Assembly: GCA_027924585.1 (NCBI GenBank)
Contig: BSBM01000179.1
Location: 11,074,501 to 11,138,500, forward strand
Direction: 5' to 3'
DNA length: 64,000 nt
Source: Larix kaempferi
Taxonomy: Eukaryota > Streptophyta > Pinopsida > Pinales > Pinaceae
The position numbers were made by a program, and so were the translations under genes. Below are positions 32,270 through 43,668 of the stretch, piece after piece; position 1 is the stretch's first letter, and each line of letters begins with the position of its first letter. The notes under the pieces are model-generated. The model did not search any database. It was given only the letters and a program-made list of their open reading frames with translations, and was not told where the DNA came from.

Positions 32270-33150
32270 CCCCCTTTCGAGGAGGGTCCTTCTGAACTAT
32301 ATTAAGTTTGTCTCGGAAAACTTTACTTGAGGTAGAGGTTTGGTTAGTACATCAGATCGGTAGAAGTTTGGTTAGTACATTGGTAACTTGTTACAAATTT
32401 GAACTTTTGGTTCCTTTCTGCACCATATCTTGGAACACTAGATTCTCTGCCATCTTGATACAACTCTATTTGTCACATAGGATCATAGTTGGGTCTATCT
32501 CTAAGTCAAACAATCCTGAAGCCATACTACTTCATAACTTAGAAGAGCAAGCAGCCATATATTCTACTTGTGCTAAGAGCCACACTAGATTGTTTCCTGC
32601 TCAACCACGAGATCATGGCTGATCCCAGACAATAACATCCTCTTGATGTGCTCTTCCTTTCTGATACACTTCCTGCCCAATCAACATCTGTGTAGCCATC
32701 TGAAGTCATGATCTCCAAGATAACATAGATCAAATTCTATTGTATCCTTTAGGTACCGTATCACATGATTTGCAGCTTATCAGGTGAACACATCTAGTTT
32801 CCACTAGATACTGACTCAAGGTGTTCACAGCAAAGCATATATCTGACCTAGTATTTGTTAGACACATTAATGACTCAATATTTTGTCTATACAGAGTTCT
32901 ATCCACTAACTCTGATGAGTCATCTGCTAACAACTTCAAGAGTGGCCATACCAACACATCAAGTCCTTTTAATATTTCTCAGCATACTTTCCTTAGTTGA
33001 GAAAGATTCCTTCTGATCCTTGCCATACTTCCAGACCTAGGAAGTAATGCATCAATCTGAGATCTTTCATTTTCATTTCTGCATTGAATGATCTTCTGCA
33101 TATCTATCTTTGCCATCTCTCGTTAGATGCGTCTACTGATATAAGCCTCA
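32270..33150 (-). pseudogene. Copia RT/RNase H relic in copy 2
   Basis: The minus-strand readings include LYRQNIESLMCLTNTRSDIC, FAVNTLSQYLVE, then DVDWAGSVSERKSTSRGCYC and SSVALSTS. They match the same part of pol as in copy 1, in the same order, but are more decayed, with frameshifts and stops throughout. No gag, protease or integrase precedes it. Confidence 0.88.
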
Positions 33151-35990
33151 ATATCATTCGAACTCTATGGTGAGTTCCTTCTTGCATCCATGTCATCTGT
33201 GTATAGAAACCATATTCAACCGTGTAGCAAAGGTTGAGATTCACATCACCCATGGTGATCATTAAGCTCATCAATTGATTATTGACCCTGGGTACCCATA
33301 CAGAACCTGAATCACACTTCTTCTTTAATTACACCATTAAGAGAATGGTCTTATCTATCCACTTGGAGTAAACATCTTGTCATGATTCTCTTCCTCTTTC
33401 TAAGGGAATCTTCTAGCCATGAGCCTTCTATATTTTGTTTGATTTGTAAATCTTCTTGTTGAACATCCATCACTTGTTCAATGTTCATCATTCTTCATGA
33501 TCTTTCCTACAAATCAAAGTTAAGTACATGATTAGTAATACTTCATTATCATGAAATCATGTTGACATGATAACCTATTATGCATACAGATATCATTTAC
33601 ATAGTTATGCAACTATCTTGACCAATACTTTGGCACAACACTTTTCCATATCCTGTATGCATACAGTGGCTATCTAGATGCCTTCCATCTCTACCATAGC
33701 ATACTATCGAGAGTGTGCACAGCTCTCAGCATGTCAGCAAAGAGGTTTCATTCTAGACAAGCAACAATGGAATGTTTGTCCAACTTACCAATCATATGCA
33801 TATTAGTAGTATAATGTTCAATGCTCTATGAATGTTTACACTCAGCATGATATATTCTAGGAATACAAATATGCATACAAGCAATATCATTTACTATTTC
33901 AAATAACAACTCAAATACTTATCTTTTATGTTTGTGTGGTTGCCTCCCGCTTGATCTTCTATATGTCTTCTGAACTTCTATTCATTCTGTACCACTGTGC
34001 ATGCTCAAGTGTGCACTAGTGTCATCCTCATGATCTCATACACAAACATACATTCATTAGTATATTCTCAAAACATTCTAATTCTAAATAATCTTGAATA
34101 TGTATAGTCATGATCATTAGTATTCAGGGTTTCAAGTCTTCTTTTACTCATGCATATTCTTGTTTGATCATAGTACTCTTCTGGTTAATTAAATCATCAA
34201 GATAAGAGACATGATATGCATAAGCCCTTGATTACTAACTTTATGAATAAGCATAACCAATCATACCAAGTATACTTATATAAGGGATCCTAAAACAAGG
34301 TAGGATTCTAACTTGACATAGGAAAACATACCTGGATTAGTATACCTGCTTAGTTATGTACAACATACCTAAACAATCTCTTCAATGATTTAGAGATCCT
34401 GAGCTAGAACCTGCATGTCTCATAGGTTAAGCATAATATAACAAAGTCATACATACCTCGTAAGTAGAACAAAGATTATGGATGAGTCTTTGTCTTCATG
34501 TTGTCATGGTCATGGAACTTGATTTGTCTTTTGTGATGTGCCTGTATCTTGTTAGCAGACAACATCAACCTCACACAACACCATAATGCATTAGTACAAT
34601 CATATATCCCTAATCAATGAATGTCTTCGATCATTCACATGCATTCATACTGTTACTAGGGTGATAAGACAATTCTAAAATTAATCAATATTGTACTAAT
34701 AAATAATATGAAGACAAACACATCATGAACTTAATCAAAAATCAGATTTCAAGACATACCTGAACCTCCTTAAGTCATACCTATCGAGACTTCTTGTAGT
34801 CTTCTTATGTAAAGCCTTAGCATCAACTCCCCCTGAAACTTGATCTGGAGCTTGATTAGGGTTTGCTAGAGAAACCCTAAAAATTCAATCTTTGACTTTC
34901 ACACTTCTGAATGGATGGAAGGATGTGTCTTGCTAGCATACTTCAATTTTGAAATCTCCAAAATTTAACCCCTCAAAATTGCCTTCAAAACTTCTAGATC
35001 TTCTGGACAGGAACCCAAACTAGGGTTTGATGAAGCCCACCCTTCTGTCCAATCAAAAGGTTTGATCCAAGGCTCTAAACTCTTATTTTTCTGAGGAGAT
35101 TCCAGCCGTGGATTCCGATTCCAAAAATTCTAACTTTCTTCGAAACCCTAAATTCTGGAAGCCATGAATGAAGGTGCTCCAAAAATAATTTTGTTTTGAC
35201 AGATTTATGTACCTGATTGTTTCTGCTGTAACTATGAACTTTTTGCTCCTCAGGGTCTGAAAACGTTTTCTGTGGTAGCCTGACCTGTCATCTTTCCATC
35301 CCAACAGGTCTGACCTCAATTGGATTCTCTGAGAGAGAGTTATGCCAAATGTCGCAATGTGACCTGTTTTGGGATAATATAGGAGAGCGAACTTGTACGG
35401 TGTGCCACGTGTCACTGTTTGAACTTCAGACTCTGAAAACTTTTTTTGAGATAGCTCGCCCTGTTATATTTCCATCCTGATAGGTTTGAACTCAATTGGA
35501 CTCTCTGAGAGAGAGTTATGCCAAGTGTCACAACGTGACCTGTTTATGGGATAAAACAGGAGAGCGAACTTGTACGGTGTGCCACGTGTCACTAGTTCAC
35601 CTTCGGCCTCTGAAAACGTTTCTTGAGATAGTAAATTCTGTGCACTACCTGTCACTTTCTACGAAATTTCATTTGGATCTTCCTACCCCAAGTTATGACC
35701 TTTTTTCCAAGGTCACCTAATTTTGACTGAGATCTGGAAGAGGCAGAAACCCTAACTTGTACTGATCATAACCTACAAAGTACAATGAATCTGAGGGTGC
35801 CCTTTGGACACAAGATACCTGGAGATGTTATCTACGACCTGTAAAGGTTTCAGATCCTGAACCTTCGCCAAAATGGATTTATGGTGAAATTTCCACGATG
35901 ACTGGTTTTTGCTATATAAAACCCTAACCTTCAAATTGTCGTAAGTAAAGCAAGTGTCGTAAGTGCCATACCTTACCTTCCTTCAGGTTA
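33151..35990 (-). other. Long non-coding leader of Copia copy 2
   Basis: Homologous along its length to 16238-18900 of copy 1, including the GTGACACGTGG tandem unit (here CCACGTGTCAC at about 35408 and 35583). No coding frame is recognisable. Confidence 0.8.
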
Positions 35991-36002
35991 GCTCTGATAC
36001 CA
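35991..36002 (-). other. Primer-binding site of Copia copy 2
   Basis: GCTCTGATACCA on the plus strand, the reverse complement of the tRNA-iMet PBS, directly next to the LTR. Confidence 0.93.
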
Positions 36003-36607
36003 TGTTAAGATTTAATATGCTAAGATAGAAAATAGCATCATTACATTCCATTTCACAATAATAGCATATACAGGATCACTGAAGAAACAACAAACACAGC
36101 ATAAACACAAGAGACACAGATTTATCCTGGGAAACCCTCATGGGGTAGAAAACCCAGCAAAGCTTCCTCAATATAGATTACCGGCAATATACAAAGATGC
36201 AAACCTTGAGCATAAGCTCCTTCTTCTCCATAGCAGACCTCTCCTCCACAAGTGCGCCACTCTCAAGTGAGTGAGTGTGTGTCAAATGAGGAATACACCT
36301 CCTCTATTTATACACTACTCCGACTTGTCTTTTACACAAGACATGTAGGCTCGTATTTAACTAATGGGTTAAATACCCCACTACAACTGACTGGGCCGAC
36401 CCCTCTAGGGTGGTCTAATAACCCTTTGACCTACATAACACATATAGGGCCGACCCCCACTAGGGAAGTCTAATAACCCAAGTTACCTCATTCCGACGGA
36501 GGAATAAACATCTCCGGATATACAATAAGATCTTCAAGGAGGAATGAAACATCTCCGGAATAATAAAGTACAATTATAATATTCTTTGAAGTTACAATAT
36601 CTCAACA
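36003..36607 (-). repeat. 5' LTR of Copia copy 2
   Basis: 605 bp with TGTT/AACA ends. It matches the 551 bp LTRs of copy 1, with an extra ~55 bp from a short tandem duplication around 36402-36480 (GGGTTATTAGAC plus GGGGTCGGCC on the minus strand). A TATA box lies at 36303-36311. Confidence 0.9.
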
Positions 36608-37588
36608 ACCTACAATGCTAATGTATGCTTGTTGAGGTTCATTTGATGTTGGTTCTAAGTAGTGGGTACCTACAACCATTTTGGCAAACCGTTCCCATAC
36701 GCATATAAATTCCAAAAGCGTTATCATTTCCATTTAACATCATATATCATTTAACCTACAGATATTTTAATTTGGTTATATGATTAGAAAATTGTATCCT
36801 TATATGCATGTCAATATATTGGCATGTCATATTTCATATTTATGATGCATGGTTGTATAATTAGTTATGGAACCAACAATATTACTTCTTGATGGCATGT
36901 ATGTATTTCTATTTGAAGATAGGATATGAAGGAAGAGTTGGGTTGGCATTCTTATATAGAATTTATGTTGTTGTTTCAGTTGGTAGAACATAGGTGGGGA
37001 GGTGGGGAGTGGAATTGTATTATTTACTATCTTAACCACGAGATGGAGCTCTGAATCGGCTCTGGTTTTTTTTTTAACTTACACTCGTCGGTATTGCGAC
37101 GAATGTTACAAAAGTACAAGAATTGGATCTCTTAACGATCATCAGTCTTGCGACGCCATTATGAAGGATACAACCTTCGAGGATATGGCATAAAAATCAG
37201 AATTGAAATTGTGGTCGTCTCCACTGGGACATTCACACTATCGCAATTGTGATGCTACTGATTGGAATGGTGGGTGAGTAAAATTATGGATGAAAAAAAA
37301 ATTGACGACCACAATGTCACAGTTACTACGAATGTGCATCGCTATAGCGACACTTGTGGGGATAATTTCGAGGAGATTGTGTCTTTGTTGGACATATGTT
37401 TCATCGTATCAGAGACACATTAAATGGCGTAGCATATATCGCCAGGCGTGCGATGAAATCTAACGTATTTGAAGAAAAAATTGTTGCATGACATGTGTCT
37501 ACAATGTGCATCATAGTTGCGATGTGACCACTTCCATCAAAATAGTGACGTCATGTGAAATTAATTTTTGAGAACCCAACAATTATCA
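36608..37588. other. No recognised gene
   Basis: No coding domain is recognised. The part 37080-37560 has unusually many CGAC and GCGA motifs for this window, with short TCGCAATTGTGATG-like palindromic pieces. It lies between the Copia copy and the 3' end of the gypsy relic, where integrase and a 3' LTR would be expected but are missing. Confidence 0.4.
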
Positions 37589-37849
37589 TTATCCTGATAG
37601 TATGAAGTTGGAAGGGTGCAAATCTGTCGTCGAAATTTGGTCCAAATTCCATTGTGATGTGAGCTTCACATCATGAGTGTAATTGAGTACAGGTCCTGCT
37701 AAGGTTTTACTGGCGTAGTAAATGACGTGTTCATGGTGGCGTTTGACTAGTTGGACTAAAACACTTGCTACAGCGGAAGTCGATGCCAAGATATAAAGGG
37801 TAAAATATTTGTCAAGGTCAAGAGGTGAGATGAGAGGAGCTGAAGTCAA
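37589..37849 (-). pseudogene. Gypsy A RNase H relic
   Basis: The reading APLISPLDLDKYFTLYILAS followed by VLVQLVKRHHEHVIYYASKT and LAGPVLNYTHDVKL matches the RNase H region after RT in plant Ty3/gypsy elements. It is in a different frame from the RT and ends abruptly. Confidence 0.8.
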
Positions 37850-37911
37850 GGATTTCTTCAGAGCGTCAAAGGAGATTTGGGCATGTCATCCCATCTGAAG
37901 GGCATGTATTT

Positions 37912-38855
37912 CTAAAGGAGGAACAAAATTATGTGTGGCTGAGTGGCGTAATCGGGAATGAACCATCGAAGGAAGTTGGCCTTAACTTGGATTCTTTGCA
38001 ACTGGAGCCGTGTTCGTGGGGGTGGTAGTTTGAGGATTGATTGTACTTTTGAGGGGTCGATGGTGATGACATACTTGGACACTATGAATCCTAATAATGG
38101 GCCTAGAATGAAATAGAACACACACTTGAGGGGATTCAAACATATGTTGTATTGGTGACAACGTGTGAAGATGGTGCGGAGATCACGGAGGTGGTCACAG
38201 TGTTTTTTCAACTTGGCCATAAGATCATCTAAAAAGGCTAGTATGATGTGAGCTAAGTCACTAAAAATGTATGTCATAGCGCACTGAAAAGTGGCACCGA
38301 CGTTCTTCAGACAAAAGGGCATAAATTTATATGTGAAGGTACCCCAAGGTGCGGTAAATTCGGTTTTGTAATGATCTTTTCGGTGGATTCGTATTTGGTT
38401 ATAACCGGAAAACCCATCCATAAAGGAGAACATTTCACTACTAGCACATGAATCAATGATCTGGTCTATTAATGGAATTGGGAAATTGTCCTTGGGGCAT
38501 GCTAAGTTGAGATCCTGGAAATCTATATAGACTCGAATGGCACCGTGCTTCTTATTAACCAAGACAGGAATAGAGACCTAGTATGTGTAAGCAATGGGGA
38601 ATATGAAGCATGCCTGTAGGATTTTTTCGATCTTAGCTTTGATATATGAGGCCTTAGAGGGTTGGATCGGTCGTTGCTTTTGCCTAACAGGGGGGGCATC
38701 GAGCCAAGTGTCAATATGATGCTCGACAATTGCAAGGTCAAGGCCTGGAATTTCTTCATAGGAGTAGGCGAATACATCATTAAAATATTTGAAGAGAGTA
38801 GTGAAATCAATGATTTCCTGTGGTGAACATGATGCACCAATGGAGATGTTTTCAA
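37912..38855 (-). pseudogene. Gypsy A reverse transcriptase relic
   Basis: The upstream part reads FAYSYEEIPGLD, HHIDTWLDAPPVRQKQRP and KAKIEKILQACFI. A single TAG near 38580 is followed by VNKKHGAIRVYIDFQDLN, CPKDNFPIPLIDQIID, FSFMDGFSGYNQIRIH, KTEFTAPWGTFTYKFMPF and the catalytic box AFLDDL (usual form YLDD or YVDD). The tail GPLLGFIVSKYVITIDPSKV is also typical. The open part is 216 codons. The enzyme copies element RNA into DNA; this copy lacks a continuous frame with protease and RNase H. Confidence 0.92.
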
Positions 38856-39603
38856 CGAATCCTAGGGTAATGGAAATATTGACCTAGATTGTGGGGGAGA
38901 TATTGGCCAAATTGTCGTCTTTGAAAGTGTTAGGGGTAGGGATGGGATTTTTTAACCAATCTATATGACTAGGGGGTAGAAAATCATTTGATTCGTTGGT
39001 ATATTACTGGGATATTGACAGGATTTGTGGGTCCTGAGTATGGAAAAACAAGGACCTAGGATGGAGGCCATCCCATGGGGGTTAATCTACATGCATGGAT
39101 TCTATTATCTCTTCATCTATGGAGAAGACATATTCCTCTAGCATGTCTTCATCAGAGGAAAAGGAATATTCGGAGGTGGTATGAAGGGGAATTGAATCAA
39201 GATGAAGGATGTTCATGTAACCGGAGGTGATTGGGGGGGGATGTAGGATCTCCTCTTAGGGGGATATTATGGGATCTAGGGTTTCCTGGGAGACTAGTGA
39301 TGGGGGATCAGTCTCACTAAGGTGATGAGAAATGTTTGGTATACGGTGATCTTCGTTGTTGTCTGTAAGGTCATTGTCTTCTTCAATTACCGTTGGGAGG
39401 GTGGTTCCACTAGGGGTAAGCTTATCTGATAATCGCTTTTGAGTTGCATGAAAGGTGCGAAACACAGCTACTATAGGACATTGGAATGAATGATGAGACA
39501 TCAATTTCCATGATCGACATGGGAGAGTGGCGTAGGTGTGGTTAAGGACTATGGTAGGAATTTGTGGGCATCGGAGGGGTAATTGTTGGTCAAGTATGGA
39601 ATC

Positions 39604-39807
39604 TTACCATTGAGGGGAGGTTCTTATAGGGACCACAGTTGTAATAGTATTGATATACACTGTGTTAGGTGATGAAGTGGGATAGGCATATTCCAATGGC
39701 TGAGTGAGGCGAATGGTTTCTAAAGCATCTCGAAATCGAGGGAGATCAGGACAATGGTGTGTGTAATTCCCAAGCTGAGAACAATGGAACATGCATGATT
39801 CATACAC
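39604..39807 (-). pseudogene. Second zinc-knuckle-like segment in gypsy A
   Basis: Reads SCMFHCSQLGNYTHHCPDLP, resembling the C-x-x-x-G-x-Y-T-H-H-C part of the knuckle seen at 41580-41645. It is unusual for such a motif to lie between protease and RT, so it may reflect a duplication or a nested fragment of another gag. Confidence 0.4.
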
Positions 39808-40103
39808 AATGATTTCGACTTAGGTGTGGGTGATGATGATGCGCCCCCTTCTACTGTCGGTGGAGCATGGGTTACACTAATCGGGGTATTGAGAAAGTTT
39901 CATATTTCTAGAAAGGTGGGGCACATATTGGTCACAAGGTGTTATTTCCCACAAAGAGCGCATGGTGGAGTGACTCTTTGGGTTGGGGTATGGGTCATGA
40001 ATGGGGCTTTTAACCATTTTTGGTTGATGCCCCATTCTTTAGGCTGAGCGAATCCTAACGATTCGAGGGAAGGGTTAGGTAGGAGGGGTCCTTTCAACTT
40101 AGG

Positions 40104-41179
40104 TTATGTCATGCCCCCATTGGTGGTCTTCATGGAAACAAGATGAGGTTTAGTTGTGGATGTCGTAGGTTCAACCGGTGGTATAGATGATGTAACCAGC
40201 CTAGTAGGCCCAATAGTAGAAACATGGACAAACTCATAGTGGGATACTGGTTTATAATCCATTTCTGGGTAGGGTGGTGTAAGGTACCATACCGGAATAC
40301 CCAAAGTGAGTCCAGGTAGAGTCAATTGAGCCATAACCGATGTCCCTTGCATGCCTGTGGGGGGGTACAAGAAAGGGATATGGAAGATCAAAGGTACCGA
40401 TGGACTCAACATTTTTTCGATGCCATGGCTCAGCGGTGGTGTTGGCGATGGTGTTGAGGAAGAAATGGGCCCATTTTCAGCGGTGAAAATTGTGCACATT
40501 AGGCCATCGGTAGATGTGGGGATCTTGGGTGGTGGACTGGAGTAAACCCCTAGCATGTTAGAATCCTTGTACATGTTGGGACAAATATCAACATAGGGGG
40601 GTTGATTTGTGTCGACGACAGTAGATAGGATATTGTCAGGGTTTCTAGTGGCATTGGGATCATAGTAATTGAGTTGGTCAAGGGTGACAATATTACCATT
40701 TAGGGGAAACATCATGATACATAAGACCAAGGAGGAAACTGCCTTCATGGCGTACATAAAACTACACCCCAAGAGGATGTTGTAGTCGAGTTGATCATTG
40801 ACTACCTTGATATTGATCATGACCATCTTGACCCCATCTCTATGGGGACATTTTGGTACACTCCTCTAGGTTAGGATGGTATCCCATCATATGCGTGAAG
40901 GGTGATAGATAAGGGAACCAGCTCGGGTGACCCCAATCATTTACAAACATTAGAGGACAAGACGCAAGTAGATGCGCCTTCATCGATGATACACCAATGA
41001 ATCATAATGTTCTTTACTGTGATGGGGATTTGAAATGCAACTGAAGAGGGTGGACATGGTTCACCTTTTTCAAGATCAAAATTCATAAAGCGCGAGTCTG
41101 AAGGATCAACGGCACCGAGTGCATTTAGTAATGCCTTTCGTTGGGTTGGGAATGACTGTAGCACCTCTAACATGGACAT
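40104..41179 (-). pseudogene. Gypsy A aspartic protease region
   Basis: 41179-40937 contains IDEGASTCVLSS, equivalent to the retropepsin active-site D-T/S-G-A segment in a variant (DEGAS) frequent in plant gypsy elements. 40826-40104 contains NDQLDYNILLGCSFMYAMKA, the conserved C-terminal 'YN-LLGR-W-YAM' block, then a long Pro/Thr/Ser-rich linker. The two parts are in different frames. Confidence 0.8.
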
Positions 41180-41299
41180 GGTTGTCGGAGACTAGTCCAA
41201 GTCATCCACAATATTGTAATTGTGGGAGACTTTCATATGGGGGTTATTAGGTGTGTGCCAAAGTGGGATGGGAATCCATGGGTTGTTTTCGACACTTGG

Positions 41300-43022
41300 T
41301 CATGGTATTTTCAAAGGGCCCCCTGAGGGGAGAGGAACGTCTTCCACTTGGGGGGCTTCAGACCTATCATAATATTTGGCTCGAGTCTGAATATTAACAT
41401 CCAGTGTATAGATAATTTGGAAGGAGACATAACCAGAGGGGTGGGGATATTGTTGTTGCATAATGACCCCTTGATTGGTGAAGGGTTGTTGTAAAACAAT
41501 GGTTTGGGTTTGGGGAGGATTCAGGACATGAGGAGGATTTACCATTATCTTCTTCTTGGCTTCCACTAACTGTTTCCATTCAGGGATAAGAGGGCAGTGA
41601 TGGGTGTAATGACCATATTCTCTACAAATGGAGAAAGATTAATTGGTCCTAAGGTTGGAATTCTTCCCTTACCTAGGAGGATTTTTTGTCTCCGCATTTT
41701 GATTACCCAGCTTCATATTTTGTTGGGGAGGAGTATTACCTCTTACCCCTGCTACTAGTTTTCCTTGTTCTTCCCTTTCTTCTACCCCTGATTTGGAGGA
41801 TTATGGGGATTTGCAGTGTTCAACAGCTCAAATTGTTGAGCTTGTTATGTGAAAGAAGGCTTGATAAGGTTGACGCCATGAGAGGTGTGGGGTTCTGACC
41901 AGTTGGGCACATAAATGGATAGTAAGGGTTATGTCTTGGTGGTGGGATAAATGCAGCTTGTGCTCAATAAGATGTGGACGTAGGAATGGATTGTACTATT
42001 TGCATTTTAGGAATAGTTGTTTCCTAGCTAACAGTCGGGTAAGTAGGACTATGTGGTCTATACTGTAACTGGCCAACTAGTGGGGTTGGTACAGGAGGAG
42101 GGGCTACTGACACAAGGGTCATGGGTGGGTATTTCGGGGCCATATTAAATGGTTCCTAAGTGGGAGAAGGAAAATTTCCTAGGTGGGAAATGGACCCAAT
42201 AATCCCATCCACTAAGTGTGACGAACCCATGGGTGTAGGATCCAATGACTGGTGCCAAGGGGCATCAGGGAAGATAGTGTAAAGGTATCGATATTGTGCA
42301 TAGATAAGATCGAAATTATGGGATTTCAAAATATCCTTTTACTCGCTTTGCAGCATGGAGGTGGCTACATCTTTGGAAATGGTTGGTTGGATTGATTTGA
42401 TGAACCAATCTAATAAGAATGGTGGTTGTATTTCAATTTTACAAAATGTTCGATGTCTACCCCACTCATGGATATGGTCTGCAATGTGGGTAGATGTGTT
42501 TTGTCGAAATTTTGTGAGAATTTTGAGATCAAGTTCATGGCGAATCAGAAGCTGGAATTATGTGAGAAATGTTGTGGCCAATGTTGCAAAGGTGGCATGG
42601 GTCGATCTTGGTAAGTTCACATACCATTTGGTTGTCATTCTAGTGAGGGTGCGTTGAAAGAGGTGAAGCCTCACTAAATATTCCACTATATTCTTAGAGG
42701 AACACCATAGGTGGAAGGACATGACATGATTGGCAGGATCATCCCCTTGCTTCCCCTTGAATTTAGGAATGTCAGAGGGAATTTTATCTAGCATAGTTTA
42801 CCATGTTGGATCATGTGAAATAGGTTCATTGATTAGTTTGGAAAATTTTGGGAGATTTAGGCTAGCCATGAAAGGTACGGTAGGAGGATTTGGTCCTGCC
42901 ATTGTATGTTGTGTGTGGTTTCCACGAGCTGGAGACTGAGGTGATGTTGTAAATAATGAATTTCCTTCGACTAGAGAGGATGGATCAAAGTGTACCAAAG
43001 TATATCCAAGAGGAGAAACCAA
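41300..43022 (-). pseudogene. Gypsy A gag relic with zinc-knuckle remnant
   Basis: The core reads DIPKFKGKQGDDPANHVMSF, HLWCSS, LHLFQRTLTR, KWYVNLPR and FATLATTFLT, a good match to the Retrotrans_gag family. Downstream, in shifted frames, come ADHIHEWGRHR, a Pro/Gln-rich linker, and a CREYGHYTHHC knuckle-like motif near 41600. Gag packages the RNA into virus-like particles. At least four frame breaks are present. Confidence 0.85.
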
Positions 43023-43668
43023 ATGGGAACCTCTTCCAAGAGGAGGGGATGTAAATGTGTATAGATTAGATCCAAGAGGAGAAAATGAAGGGGATCCTCT
43101 TCTGACAGTGGAGGTAGAATGAGTAACACTTTTTCCAAGAGGAGAAAATGAACCGATAAAGGGGAAGCCTCACCTTGATGATCATATCAATGTGGCCTAG
43201 GAGTGGCCTTGGCCAGATTATATTATGTGTGAACCATGGGGAGACGGTGAAAAAACACCCCTCGAGAGAGGGGATAGGCCTTGCAGTATTCGGGACTTCC
43301 TTAGGGAGTTATTTTGTTCCTCTATGGTGAAGGATTTGTGTCAAATGATAGTGATGGTGGAATTAAACATAATTGAACAAATGCAAAAATATGTCAACCA
43401 CAACATATGCAATATGGTGCAACAAGTGGATGATATGTGCAAAGTGATTTTAGTGCAAGAGTTCCCACATGTAGGTTCTTTTTAATTACAAGTTAGTGAA
43501 CTTGTATTTAGAAAGAAAATAAGTGTAAATTCCCTACAATGACCTAACTTCCTTCCTCTCAAATGTAATTGGGCCTTGCAAAATCACAACTAATGGTGAT
43601 AATATGATCCATGCACCAATTGACTAGTGAAGGTAATAAAGAGCCAGTTCTACCAGTGATGGGGCCAA

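Larger units (their letters stand above)
30413..36607 (-). mobile_element. Copia-type element copy 2, inverted, missing polypurine tract and 3' LTR
   Basis: Same family and same unusual architecture as copy 1, on the opposite strand: 5' LTR 36003-36607, PBS 35991-36002, leader with the ~180 bp repeat (35.27-35.71 kb), broken RNase H (32.3-33.1 kb), then minisatellites (30.6-32.13 kb). It stops at about 30413, roughly 20 bp short of where the polypurine tract should be, in a short stretch shared with the DCL-like repeat (GAGAAAGGAT). The order of minisatellites differs from copy 1, and block D is absent. Confidence 0.9.

Noticed and set aside
32308-32622. Plus-strand frame of 104 codons
   Set aside because: Antisense to the Copia RNase H relic, which has clear family motifs on the minus strand.
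37002-37193. Possible small CpG-rich gene
   Set aside because: Only 63 codons, no family match and no promoter or neighbouring exon.
41686-43485. Plus-strand frames of 60-100 codons
   Set aside because: Most are antisense to the gypsy A gag relic; the one at 43225-43485 lies in its leader and has no family match.
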